From Glycine soja (taxonomy: Eukaryota > Streptophyta > Magnoliopsida > Fabales > Fabaceae): 64,000 bases of DNA. Both the position numbers and the translations under genes were made by a program. Positions 19,322-31,949 of this stretch are shown one piece after another (positions within the stretch are counted from its first letter, which is position 1; every line of letters begins with the position of its first letter). The notes beneath the pieces are model-generated. The model ran no database searches. It worked only from the letters and a program-made list of their open reading frames with translations, and had not been told where the DNA came from. The stretch is taken from assembly GCF_004193775.1 (NCBI RefSeq), contig NC_041019.1:53419928-53483927 (forward strand), written 5' to 3'.

Positions 19322-19630
19322 CTACAAATTTACAATATATATCTAAAAACTCAATGAAATATATAGTACTAGTAAATGTGAAACTTAAAGATTAAATGCA
19401 TAAAAAAAATAAGAAGGTGAAATTAAAAGACAAGATCAAATTTATTTTTAATTCCTCATTTTATCTTGATTCCTATTTTTAGTCTTTTACTAATTTTTAT
19501 ATTATTTTAGTCCTTCATAAATTGTTTCATTTTGTTTTTAGTCTCTAACGTTAATTTCAACTGTTAAATGGAGACATGTTAGTAAAATTTGCTTGAAAAT
19601 TTTGTGACAGATTAAAATCACCATAAAAGT

Positions 19631-19855
19631 TAAATAAATTCAATTTCCATTTCATTAATTCTACATTCACATCTCATAAATACATATCCAATATTTTGTA
19701 TTTTTAAGTACAATATTATTATAAATATTTGATTTTGTTTTTGTAGCATACATTTATGACTATATTTCTTTTTATTCCTATCATGTAATCGAAAATTACA
19801 ATACTTACTAGATAAAAAATCAAACGTCTCGTACGTATGCACGGTTAGATACTAG
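19631..19855 (+). mobile_element. Helitron-like 3' terminus remnant beside P450 derivative
   Basis: About 225 bp matches the last 230 bp of the Helitron-like segment ending at 42379, including TTTCATTAATTCT, ATAAATACATATCCAATA and GTATGCACGG near the end. It terminates in ACTAG followed by T (CTAG at 19852-19855). Its left side joins directly to the intron of the orphan P450 fragment, so the rest of the element is missing here. Confidence 0.55.
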
Positions 19856-19910
19856 TATATATATAATTATACATATCCTTGCAAATCAGGAGCATTGCTC
19901 TAATATATAA

Positions 19911-21186
19911 CTAATCGTGCTTGATTGAAATGGCTTCAACTAGAAGGGATTGGACCCTCTTTATGCTTATTCCATATTGCTCCTCCATGTTCATGTTTTC
20001 TGGCACTAACCCGTCAGCTAGCTTCCATTCAAAGTTATGCACAAGGGATGCCACCACTAAATGCATTGACCTATGAGCTAATGGCAATCCAGGACATATC
20101 CTTTTGCCTGTCCCAAAAGGAATGAGTTCAAAGTCATGACCTTTAAAATCAATCTCACACTCCAAAAATCTTTCAGGCATAAACATTTCTGGATTCTCCC
20201 AAATGGTTGGATCTCTTCCTATGGCCCACACATTGACCAAGATTTGTGCATTTTTAGGCAATTTGAAGCCACATATGCTTACAATTTCATCACACTTGTG
20301 GGGTACTAAAAATGGACCTGGTGGGTGCAAACGAAGAGTTTCCTTCACCACTGCTCGTAAAAATGGCAACTTTAAGATGTGTTGTTCTTCAAGTGTTCCA
20401 TCTTTGCCAATCACTTCAAATATCTCTGTTCTTACTTTTGCCAATTTATGTGGGTTGCGTAATAGTTCTGCCACAATCCACTCCACAATGCTTGATGTTG
20501 TGTCAATCCCGGCCACAAATAAATCCTAGTAATATAATTTTATTTCAAAGCTCAATGAAACGTACATATATCAGAAAGAAAAAAAGGTGAAGATTAAATA
20601 TTAAATTCATGAAAAAAAAAATTAAGAAAGTGAAATTGAGAGATAAAGTTTATATAAATCCATGTATGTACTAAGGATCACTTGCTTTTTTTTCGAGTAA
20701 ATTAAAGTTAAAATCATGTAAAACAAAATTTGGGTCTTAGCTACTAAACTATAAGAAGCTAAACTGATGTTTAAATATAATGATGGTTATTTCAAATATA
20801 GGGCTTGATTCATAAAATTTGATACTTTTTTACATCAGCAAAAGGTAAAATTTTATTCCTTGGTAATTGGTATAAGAAGTAACCTCAAATCACATGCATC
20901 AGGCAAGGGATGCAGAACAGCAGTCCCTTGACCCAACACTAAAACCAGTAGACTAAAAAAACATAGAGAACAGAACCAAGAATTGAAACTTTGAGCCATC
21001 ACTGTTGCTAATTATCAAAATGAAATTACAAATCATAAATATGTTTTTGAATGGCTAGAAAAACAAGTAAATTGTAATTTATAAGATTTAATTGTTGGAA
21101 AATTAAATACTAACCATAAATAAGTGTAACATCTCATTGCGACTCACTATGCTAATCAGTAGCAGAAGTGTTGTGAGGTAGTCCAT
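19911..21186 (-). pseudogene. CYP76-like P450 derivative lacking nearly all of exon 1
   Basis: Exon 2 (20525-19911) is complete: AGIDTTSS, KETLR, PERF and the heme loop FGTGKRICPG are present, and it ends SIKHD-stop. Exon 1 (21186-21115) is only 24 codons: MDYLTTLLLLISIVS is joined directly to RNEMLHLFM, which is normally about 275 residues further on. The deletion is in frame and the splice donor GTTAGT is kept, so a 228-aa chimera could still be made. It has an anchor and heme loop but no B-to-H helices. A folded active P450 is not expected. It lies in a segmental duplication with 42146-45800. Confidence 0.85.
20829..20986 (-). mobile_element. 5'-truncated LINE 3' end in P450 intron
   Basis: This segment interrupts sequence that is continuous in the sister introns (AATTTGATAAC joined to TTAGAATTGAAAC, as at 13897). 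On the - strand it ends ACCTTTTGCTGATGTAAAAA, close to the 3' end of the L1-type element at 61655 (CCTTTGCTGATAAAAATAAA). That makes it a short, strongly 5'-truncated LINE insertion. Only copy 1 of the duplication has it. Confidence 0.6.
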
Positions 21187-22274
21187 AGCTTACGGCTTCA
21201 ACCCTTATGGCGAGGATATAATCTATATAGGCTTATGAATAAATACTCATTTTGGTCCTCAAACAAGAAAATGAAAAATTCAACTTTTAATGTTTGAATG
21301 TATAAAAAATGTTACAGACTACTCCTCCTGCAAATAATTTAATGATAAATTGATTTTTAAATTTTATAATTTAATATCAAATTAATAATTGAACATTGAT
21401 AACAAAATAATTTTAAAATTTTACAATAGAATCAATTTGACGCACTCTTTGGAGGTTAAATTTAAAATTTTCACGTGCACCAATTTATTTCCATATAACA
21501 GTTATCTATACAAGTATGGGACCTAAAAATAATGAAGCATTTATTCTTTAAACAATTGATATAAAAATTTGTTAAATTGAAATCGAGATTAATGATAAAA
21601 TATTAAAGAATAAGGTTAATTCTGGGATTAATTTAAAAACTTTTTAAATTTACAGTTTGGAGAAAACATAACTGTATTAGTTAAACTAAAAATAATAATA
21701 AATCATTATAAAGAAGTATGCAAACTATAAATTACTAAATATAGCAATTAATGTTTGAGTTACTTAAGTGGAAGTTCTCTAACAATCCGTCTTTTTCATA
21801 TATTGTTCACTTGCGTGGTTGTTTTGCATTTCTTTTTGTTTTCCACTGAATTAAAAAATATATTAATAGAAGATCATCGTTTATCTGCTTGTCGCTGTTA
21901 TAAACATGTGATTGTGTTCTATGAAGACTTTCCAGAAAGGAAAAAAAAAAACGTGTGCAAGTATATGATAGGGAAAGATATATAAAGAGAAAAATAAGTA
22001 TAGAAATTATTATTTAGTGTATGATTAATAATATTAATTATAAAAATGAGAGTAACGTACGTTATTTATACAATAAACTTTTATAATAATTTCCATATTT
22101 TTTCTTTTTTTCATCATATATTTTATTTTTCACAATTGCTTTTAGGGCCCTCCAATAGAAATTTGAGAATTTTTAGTGGAAAATAAATAACCATAATTTT
22201 TTGTATTTCAAGAGAGAGAAAGATCATTGGAAACTTTAAATGTGGGAGAAAAAACTTATGACAATTAATCAAGA

Positions 22275-22646
22275 GTGTGTTTAGATGAGCGAATTTAAAA
22301 TTTTGAAAAATTTTAAATTCTAAAAATTTCAAATATTTCAATTGAAATTCTTTTATTTTTAAAATTTTGTGTTTTATAAAAAAAATAAAAATTGTGAGAT
22401 CGAAAGAAAATGAATGCAAAGAGAATAGGATCATCGGTGAGGCAAGAGTCGCAAGTTCGAAAATGGAATTTCGAGAACTTAAATGGAAAAGCGGACGAAG
22501 ATTATAAAGAAAATACACAGAATTTCAATTTCTAACATTTTAGAAGAAAACTAAAATTCAACATTTTTAGATATTTAAAATTTGGCTTTAAAATTTGGTT
22601 TTAAAATTTCAAAAATTTAAATTCTTCATAAAACAACATCCAAACA
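22275..22646. repeat. MITE-like element with GTTTGGATG-type ends (copy 1)
   Basis: The left end GTGTGTTTAGATGAGCG and the right end ACATCCAAACAATG are inverted relative to each other. The interior is made of AATTTAAAATTT-like palindromic blocks. The matching copy in the other half of the segmental duplication is at about 44357-44738. The long open frame on the - strand across it is low-complexity and not coding. Confidence 0.4.
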
Positions 22647-23699
22647 ATGAATTTTAGACTAAAGAAACTTCTATGATAGATTAGTTAAAATTCTCGGATA
22701 TGTTTTATTAATTTTGTGAAAATAAATCATTTAAAAAGGGTAAAATAGGATATATATTAACAAAATCCCTTAAAATTAAAAAACTTAATAACTTCCTTGG
22801 GATATGTACCAATTTGTTATTAATTCTGAATTGAAAGTTGGAACATATGTTACCACTTCTATTTCTTAAAATTTTTTATATTAAAATTGAAAATATTTCA
22901 CGACTTCAATTAGTTTTTTAATACGATTTTAACATCGTAAAATTATTTTAGCACAACTTTAAACTCTTGAAGGAAATAATTTTTTTTATTAAAATCGTAA
23001 CATAATTTGTGACTTCAATTTTTTTTAACGTATATTTTTAATTTTAAAATTGTAAATATTTTATTATTTAATGAATTAATGTATGTTTATTTTTTTTTAA
23101 TATTTTTTAATATGGGTTTGTTTAATATTTTTATATTTTTTGAATATTGTTTTATTTAAAATATTTTCTATATTTTTTACTATTTTTAAGGTTTATTATT
23201 TGTTTTTCAAATTAAAAAAATAATGAAAAAGAGTTAAATTTAAATAAAAATATTAAAATATACTATATATTCGTTTAATAAAAATATTAAAAAATTACTA
23301 ACACAAACAAAAATATTAACTTATAATTTATAAAACAAAATTAATTAATTTTTACAATTATCATTAAGTAAATTAATAATTTCGTAAAGTAATATTAATT
23401 AATTTTATTTTAAAAATTATTTTGATATTAACAAGAAAAAATAGTTTAGTAATAAAAATAGTTGTTAAAATAAAAATAACATAAAATGAACAATTCAAAT
23501 TAAATAGAAACATAAAATTAAAAAGAAAATGATATTAATTTTTATAGATAGTTATTATGATTATGTCCTTCAGTTTTATATAATGAACATTATTTACGCT
23601 TATTTGAAATTGGTTTGTCCATCTCATTATATACACAACTAATGGTTAGTCATCGCTTCAAAGAATCAAATATAAAATATGAAAGATAAATAATAATCT

Positions 23700-23788
23700 T
23701 TGCCAATGCCCTAAGATAACTCTCTTCTTGCTATAATCTATTCCATTGTGCTTGATGATGTTGTGTCAATGCCAGCAACAACTAAATC
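23700..23788 (-). pseudogene. Orphan P450 exon-2 start fragment (copy 2, with stop codons)
   Basis: From 23788 the - strand reads DLVVAGIDTTSSSTME followed by TAG. An internal deletion then joins to ARRELS and a second stop. The intron flank (23789-24110) matches that of the copy at 19322-19630 closely, including a TAGTACTAGTAAATGTG block. It marks the right border of the segmental duplication. Confidence 0.8.
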
Positions 23789-24109
23789 CTACAAATTTAC
23801 AATATATATCTAAAAGCTCAATGAAATATATAGTACTAGTAAATGTGAAACTTAAAGATTAAATGCATGAAAAAAAAATAAGAAGGTGAAATTAAAAGAT
23901 AAGATTAAATTTATTTTTAGTCCCTCATTTTATCTTGATTTCTATTTTTAGTCTTTTACTAATTTTTGTATTATTCTAGTCCCTCATAAATTATTTCATT
24001 TTGTTTTTAGTCTTTAGCATTAATTTCAACAGTTAAGTGAAGGCATGTTAGTAAAATTTGCTTGAAAATTTTGTGACAGATTAAAATTATCATAAAAGTT
24101 TAAAAAAAA

Positions 24110-25882
24110 TCAAAACTCTAAAATCAGATTGTTTGAAACAAAAAAAATTTACAAAAGTAAACATTTATTGTAGTCTAAGACGCCAAAAAATTTATAACCG
24201 TTAAAAATACAAGAAATTTAGATAAAAAAAATTAACATCACATAAACAATTTATGAAGGAGTAAAATGAGTAAAAGAAAAATATGAGGAATTAAATATAG
24301 TATAACAATGATTTCCTGTGAGTATATTAATTTTAAAATCGATGAGTAAAATATCAAATACATTAGTAATTTGGTCATATGCAAGTATACATAAGGGCAT
24401 CAAATTAATCACTTGAATATCTTGGACACAAGAGTCATTAGGGTCAACCTAGTGGGGATTTAAGATAATATGGATGAGGTTATAATTAGTTGGAACCTCA
24501 AAACAATCATTGTACACAAAAAATATCTTTGGACATAAAAAGTGTCAATATCTAGAAGCTATATTGATGTTTAAATATACATTGATCAACTAATTACTTT
24601 GATTTATTTATTTTAAATAGGTTAAAATATTTATGATTTTTAATAAATATCTGAATTTTATATTTATTTTTTGATAATTATTTTTTCATTGAATTCTTAA
24701 TAAAATAATCATTTTATTTTTCGTCATTAATATTTTTTTTTCAAAGGAACTAATAATAAATGTAAAAAATTTACTAGAGAACAAACACAAAATTTAATAA
24801 TTTATAAATAATTAAAAAATATCAAAAAGATCAAAAACAATTTTTATTTTACCAAAGAAGAAAAACGAAGAAAAAAAAACTGCTTATTGTGCATTCAATA
24901 TTCAACCTTCTAGCTTTCCTTCAACCACTACATAATGACTGCATGTTCCTTCTATCAGGCTGTGTGTACATAATTTTCCTGGCAATTAATTTCCTAGTAC
25001 TATATATGACTTAATTTCCTGGCAATTAATTCCCTATTACTATGTATGACTTTTTGGCAGCCTGATGATGCTATATTTTTAATAAATTGAAAATACAATT
25101 TCTAGCTGTTTATAGATGTTGAATTTATCAAACTGAAATGCAATTTATGGCAGTTTATAATCACTAGTGTTGCAAATCTATTAACTGAAAATGCGATTTC
25201 TGTAATTGTCAATCCATGTTTTTGGCCAAAATGGTTACTTAATTACTGCCAAAAGCTGTTTTGTCGTCTTTTTTTTATGACAAATGTTAGTTAATTAAAG
25301 TGTTAGTTTTGTTAGGAGAGGAAATTGAACACGCGACCTTGCCCCTCTTTCCTTCTCCATTTCTTCCTTGATCATCCAATCCACCTTATGTTTCCATGGA
25401 TAATTTATTAAGTGTTCTGCTAAGGCCAGGCATAAACTTGTGGAATGAAGCTAGCTATGTAAGACACATTGAACTTGAACCAGTAGGTTCCTTCTGTAAA
25501 CTTTCAGTTAAAGAGGTGAAAGGGGAATCTCAATCAAAGAGAAAAAGAAAGATTCGAAGTTTCAACTTTTAATCCCTGAGTCACTAAAAGAAAAGCAAGA
25601 TAAAGCCAAACATGGAGTTAGTCGTGAGTCGTGACACCCGTTGTGGTGTCAAAGGTGAGACAATTGCGTTATAGTCACAATACATCACTTATTTTGAAAA
25701 CAACTCATATATGTTTTCCCATATTTATAAGCACAATAATGTTTTGTTGTAAGGTCCATATAAGTGCTAACAAAGTGTAGTAATGTGACAAATATTTGAA
25801 TTCTGTTATGCTTCTGAGGAAAACAAAATGACAGTAACTATAATAGGACTTGCAATGATTTGAAACACAATATTATATAAAA
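24110..25882. other. AT-rich intergenic DNA between P450 copies
   Basis: No gene was found. A small tandem duplication (CTGGCAATTAATT followed by an ACTAT...ATGACTT block) occurs at about 24978-25052. The part nearest 25880 is the 3' flank of the downstream P450 gene. Confidence 0.5.
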
Positions 25883-27907
25883 TTAATCGTGTTTGATTGG
25901 AGTAGCTTGAACTCGAAGAGGCTGAACCTTCTTTAATGTTATCGCATATTGCTCCTCCATGTTCATGTGTTCTGGAATTAACCCATCAGCTAGCTTCCAT
26001 TCAAAGTTGTGTACAAGGGATGCTACTATTAAATGCATTGTCCTGTGAGCTAATGGCAATCCTGGGCATATCCTTTTACCAGCTCCAAAGGGTATGAGCT
26101 TAAAATCGTGACCTTTAAAATCAATCTCACATTTCAAAAATCTTTCGGGCATAAAAATTGTTGGATTCTCCCAAATGGTTGGATCTCGTCCCATGGCCCA
26201 CACATTGACCAAGATTTGTGCATTTTTAGGCACATTGAAGCCAGATATGTTTACCATTTCATCACACTTATGGGGTACTAAAAGTGGACCTGGTGGATGC
26301 AAGCGAAGAGTTTCCTTTACCACTGCTTGTAAGAATGGCAACTTTAAGATTTGTGATTCTTCAAGTGTTACATCTTTTCCAATTGCTTTAGATAACTCTT
26401 TCCTTGCTTTTACCAATTTATCTGGGTTGCGTAGCAACTCTGCCATAATCCATTCAACCGTGCTTGATGTTGTGTCAACCCCAGCAACAAGTAAATCCTA
26501 CCAATACAATATATTATCTCAAAACTTAATGAAATACACATGTATATATAGTATTAGGAAAAGTTGCAAATTAAAGATTAAATGCATGCAAAAATAAATT
26601 AATAGTGATAGGATCACTTGCTGGATTCTTGTGAGTAAGTTAAACTTAAAATTGATTATATCAATTAATAGTGAACAAATATACAACTTGGTCCTCCAAA
26701 AGTATAAGGGCATCAAATTACTCCTTTAAAATCCTGGACATAACAAGTATTAATTTATACTAAATTGATGTTTAAATATACATTGAGCAACTAATTTGAT
26801 GGATATTTCAAATATACAGAGATACCTAATTCATAAAATTTGATAACAGAATTGAATCTTTAAACCATTAATGTAGTTACGTACTTGATAATTATAAAAT
26901 TGACAACAGAATATCATTATTAAGTTTTTGAAAAGCTAGCAAAATATGTGCATTATAATTTATAAAATCTAACTATTGAAAAACTAAATACTAACCAGAA
27001 ATAAATGTAACATCTCATTGCGACTCAAAAGAGAACCCGTTTCTTCAATATCGTTAAGAAGTGAATCCAATACATCCTTGCACACCTTGGAGTGGTCGGA
27101 TTTTGAAACTCTTGAAGGCATTCTTTCTTCAATAATTTCATCGATAATCTTAAGCAACCTCTTAAAATAATTGGTCGTCCTAGCAAGGACACGTTGAGGG
27201 TCAAGTGGACGAAGAATGGGAAACAAGTCTGCAACATTAGGCCTTCCAATTTCTTCCATTATGCCTCGAATAATGTTCATGAACTCATGAGACTTTTCAG
27301 ATGTAGAATCAGACAAATCCATAGAGAAGAAAGTGGTTGAAATGGAATTAAGGATTGTTGTAAAGACAACCTCTCCAATATCCACAACCCCACCTTTCTT
27401 GCATCGTTCTTTCACAAAATCCAATAAATCTTTAACCTTTTGTTGGCGAAGGATTTGAGTGGAGTCAAGCAATTGTGGAGAGAATATTTTTGTTGCACAA
27501 ACTCGCCTAAGGTTCCTCCATTGAGCTGATGGTGGCAGCCACACAGTAGAGTATATGTGATGGTCAAGTGCATGGACTGAATGTGGAATTGTTCTGCTAG
27601 AAAGGACTTGGCCATTTTCAAGTAGTACTTCTTTGGCTACTTGAGGAGAGGAGATAACTAAGGTGGTTATTCTGCCAAGTTTAAAAGTCATAAGAGATCC
27701 ATAAATCTTTGAGAGTTTGGTGAGTGCTATGTGTGGATTTGTGCCAAGTTCCAAGATGTTTCCTATGATAGGAAATGGACGAGGCCCTGGTGGAAGCTTT
27801 GCATATTCTGATTCTGAGGTTTGGTTGAATAATCTCCGAATGAATATGAGAATAATGGTTGCACTCACAAAGGTAATCAGTAGCAGAACTGTTGTGTGGT
27901 AGTCCAT
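25883..27907 (-). CDS. CYP76-like cytochrome P450, intact two-exon gene (508 aa)
   Basis: Exon 1 is 27907-26996 (304 codons) and exon 2 is 26497-25883 (204 codons plus stop), with a GTTAGT donor and TAG acceptor. The protein has a hydrophobic N-terminal anchor, the hinge PPGPRP (about residues 41-46), the I-helix AGVDTTS, KETLR (ExxR), a PERF motif and the heme loop FGAGKRICPG with Cys448. It is the better-conserved of the two intact copies relative to the pseudogene remnants and shares the MDYHTTVLLLITF start. It should be an ER membrane monooxygenase; substrate unknown, with monoterpenol oxidation the common CYP76 theme. Upstream DNA (28.0-30.0 kb) is a tandemly duplicated AT-rich block, unlike the upstream DNA of the other copies. 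Confidence 0.9.
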
Positions 27908-28187
27908 AGGTTACGGCTTTAACATATGGATATCGTACACGAATGTATTTAGTAATGTTGCTAGTCCATTGCATATTTACATATCAATGCAAATTTTATA
28001 CAAGAGATAAGAAATAGATCATGTGATGGAACACACACCCACATATCTTATTAAACATTTTTTTTCTACTCTCCTTTTATCTCTTTTTTTATAAAAACAA
28101 TTACAGTAAAAATTTATTGTTTAAATAACTTTACAATATAAACTCAAATTTATTTATCTATTTCAATTTATGATATATAAAAGTTAA

Positions 28188-28578
28188 GCTTTCAATATCA
28201 ACTTGTCACATCAGCAAAGCTAGTGATGTAGAAGAAAGAGAGCATGATACGTTTTATGTTAGTGTATTAATCTACAGTCACACTCATGATCGTGATCAAT
28301 ACCAGTTGATATATTTTAACAAAATCAATAATTTCTCAATTTAATCATAATTTAAATTATTTATACTATTTAATTTTACATATTGAATTAATATGAAGAA
28401 AAAATTATTAAATAAAATAAATGTAAAATTTTACACTAATTTAATATTACTATCTATGCACAAATTTATTTATTTTTATAATTAATTACTTTAAAATATA
28501 TTTCTGAAAAAATAATAAATTAAATTCATCACTTTAAAGTTATAATATAATATGAAAAAAAAAACATATAAAAATTAG

Positions 28579-28609
<31 letters not shown>

Positions 28610-29500
28610 AAAATAAAATTATTAATAGTTATATTCAATGTTAAATATTTAAATTAGATCTAATTAGATAAATATAAATTAATGATAGAATACTAATAGT
28701 TAATATAAATACAACAACTTTTACATTATTTTTATAATAAATTTTATTTTATAAACTATTTTTTAAAAAATATAAATGTATTAATTAAATAATAAATATT
28801 TTTGCTTCACTTTTATATAAAAATAGCTATATGTAAAAATATATGTTACAAAATTTATTGAATGATAAATATAATAATATTTTTTAATTTTAAATTATGT
28901 TTTCTAAATAACTTTTTGTTCAATGATAAAAAAAAGTAATTATATTTTTATTATTTAAATACCACATTGAAGTTACATAATGAATACCAATAAGATTTAA
29001 TGGCTACATGTATTAAAATATTATTGAATTATTTTAAACAAGATTAATAGGAAACTATTATATATACATGAATGAATTTTAAGATTAAATTTTATGTAAA
29101 AAAAAAAATTCAACTTCTCAATACCAAGTTGTCACCTCAATAGGGTCAGCAAAGTTAGTGATTTGAAAGAAGAAAAACATTCCAATTTTTGGATCACTAT
29201 ATTAATTCAAAGTAACATTGATCAATCGTCATTAATATATTTTAATAAAATCAATCATTTCTCACATTAATAATAATTTAAATTATTTGTAATATTTAAT
29301 ATTATATATTAAACTAATATGAAAGAAAATTATTAAATAAAATAAATGTAAAACTTTACACTTATTTAATATTACTATTTATGAAGAAAATTATTTATTT
29401 TTATAATTAATTACTTTAAAGTATATTTTGGAAAAATAATAAATTAAATTCATGAATTTAAAGTTATAAAATAATATAATATAATAAGAAAATAAAAGTT

Positions 29501-29537
<37 letters not shown>

Positions 29538-30020
29538 AAAATATAACTATTAATAGTTATATTCAATGTTAATTGTTTAAATCAGAACTTATTTATTACA
29601 TAAATGTATATTAATGATAGAAGATTAATAGTTAATGTAAATATAAGAATTTTATATTATTTTTATTGTAAATTTCATTTTATAAACTAATTTTAAAAAA
29701 AAAGTTATAAATATAATAATTAAATAATAAATATTATTGACTTCACTATTATATAAAAATAGTTATATGTAAAAATATATGTTATAAAATTTACCATATG
29801 ATAAAGTTAACAATATTTTTCAATTTTAAATTATGTTTTTTAAAATAACTTTTTTTCAATGATAAAAGTTATATATTTTTTATTATTTTAATATCACATT
29901 GAAGTTATATAATGAATATCAATAAGATTTAAAAATTATATATATTAAAATACTATTAAATTATATTAAACAAGATAAACTACAAACCGTTATATATATT
30001 TGAATGTATTCTATGATTGA
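28188..30020. repeat. AT-rich tandem duplication, period about 927 bp
   Basis: Two diverged units (about 28188-29060 and 29115-30020) share the same succession: a GTTGTCAC/TTGTCAC start, CAGCAAAG, TTAATATTACTAT, AGATATATATATAT and TTATATGTAAAAATATATGTTA. The (TA)n run at 28577 recurs at 29504. No coding capacity. Confidence 0.7.
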
Positions 30021-30469
30021 ATTTTATGTATAAATAAATCTAAACTCTAAGTTAACTTATTTGTAAAATATAATTTTCAATTAAATTCATCCATAGTAAT
30101 TTAAATGTAGTAATCCTAATTATATAATTTTGATAGTATTTTAAATAATAATTTTCACATTAATAGTAAATTAAATAATATTTTACTTTCCTTAATTTTA
30201 TTTTCTTAAAAAACAAGGTACATTATAGTATATATTTCACAAAATAACTAAAAATATTTATAATATTATATACTGTAAAATAATATATATTAAAATTGTT
30301 TAGGACATTATTATTATTATTATCATATAAAATAGAAGACATGCATTAGTATTATATATTTCACAAAATAAATTTTAATACTAAATATTTAAAAAATAGT
30401 TTATTTATATAAATAAATATCAAATTATATATATATATATATATATATATAATTTAATAAAACCCTTGC

Positions 30470-31353
30470 AACCCACGGATTCAAAGTCTAATTTATCATA
30501 AGTTCAGTGAATGAGTGGCAGAGAAATGATTCCTCCATTGCTTTTTTGTGCAGTAGAGAACAAAAGTAACAAAAAAAAAATCAAAACAATTGAACAATAT
30601 CAAAGCATGAGGATTCAAATTAAAGACAGATTGTTGGATGAGTGCAAGGTTTTAAAAATGGTAAGTGACCGTAATGCAAGCCCCACTTCTACTAGCCACT
30701 CTGAAGTTCTTAAAGACGGAAGTTGATATATAAACAACCAAAATTCATTAGGCAATGTAGGATACAGGGCCTTTGTGCTACATGTTTATTTTTAATTTTT
30801 ATCGTTCAAGTGCTTACTCGCACATTTATGTTTATATGAAAAGTTATTATGATTATATCTTTCGGTTTTACACCATGATTATTTTTTAAGTTAATTTAAA
30901 ATTAGTTTATTCATTTCATTATTTATATGATGAGTAATTAGTTGTTTCAAAGGATGAAACATAAAACATAAAGGACAAATTAATAATAATCTTTAACAAC
31001 AGTAAAAAATATATGTACTACATTTTAATATTTTATTTAAATGTAAGTCTTTTATATTATTTTTTAATTTACAAACAAATAATAATCTTTAACAATAGTA
31101 AAAAATATAGAAAATATTAAATATAAAAAAATATTAAATAAAACAATAAACATAAAATTATAAAAAAATATTAAATAAAACCATTTAAAAATATAAAAGA
31201 TATTAAATATTAAAAATATTAAATAAAACTAAAAACAATAAAAGATACATTAATTCATTAAATAATTAAAAAATTATTTACAATTTTAAAGTAAACATAT
31301 GTACGTGCAAAAAGTATTGAAAAAAAAACTTATTTCCTTTACTTTAAAGTCTT

Positions 31354-31402
<49 letters not shown>

Positions 31403-31949
31403 GACTTTAAAGTCTTATTTAAAAAGGAATTGTATACGATATTTTTCTATGAGTTCAATGAAAAAAAAATTCATAACATAATACGACTTTCAATTAACAT
31501 TTGTCACATTTTATCTCTTTTGGAATATTAATTTAAAATTTACATCCAAAAAAAATTTTCAAAAAAAAATTTCGAGTCGTTCAGCCAAGTGTTGTTCATA
31601 TTGAGGAAAGGATACCCTACATGAACCATAAACGTGCTAGTGTGCCATATCTAACAAATTATTAGGGTGGTGGATATTCCGGGAAGGTTGAAATTGAATG
31701 CATAATTGAGCAGTTTTTTTCATATTGAGGAAAGATACCCTACATGAACCCTACCTGACTTAGATCTCTTGAATTTATAAACAAGAAAAGGAGAAAACAA
31801 AAAAACATGGGAGACAAAGTCAATACCCATAACCAGAAAACCGCAGCACACCAAATTTATAAACAACAAAAGGAGAAAACAAACAAATTAAACATTAGGG
31901 ACTAAGTCAATATCCATGACCAGAAAATTAGGAAAACGTATAGTTAGAT
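30470..31949. other. Intergenic DNA with P450-flank homology and short tandem duplications
   Basis: The segment 30500-30640 (GAATGAGTGGCAGAGAAA) matches sequence upstream of the P450 at 18928 (near 19057) and the palindrome near 48615. The segment 30840-31530 matches 45650-46390. Near 31598 and 31719 the block CATATTGAGGAAAG is duplicated about 120 bp apart, and an AAAGGAGAAAACAAA block recurs at about 31783 and 31869. No gene called; the small frame at 30511-30726 has no recognisable motif. Confidence 0.5.

Larger units (their letters stand above)
19631..23700. repeat. Segmental duplication, copy 1
   Basis: This block (Helitron terminus, P450 derivative, then about 2.5 kb of AT-rich upstream DNA including a MITE) is collinear with 42146-45800. 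The order of sequence is the same apart from the different deletions in the P450 genes and a LINE insertion in copy 1. The upstream halves look roughly 95% alike by eye. Homology ends at about 23700, where this copy switches to a P450 exon fragment and the other continues as AT-rich DNA. Confidence 0.85.

Noticed and set aside
16974..20590. + strand frames opposite P450 exons
   Set aside because: They are antisense shadows of the P450 coding exons and recur with the same composition at every P450 copy.
22123..22518. 131-codon open frame on the - strand
   Set aside because: Phe/Leu/Lys-rich translation of AATTTAAAATTT-type palindromes in a MITE-like repeat; the matching copy at 44394-44618 is broken.
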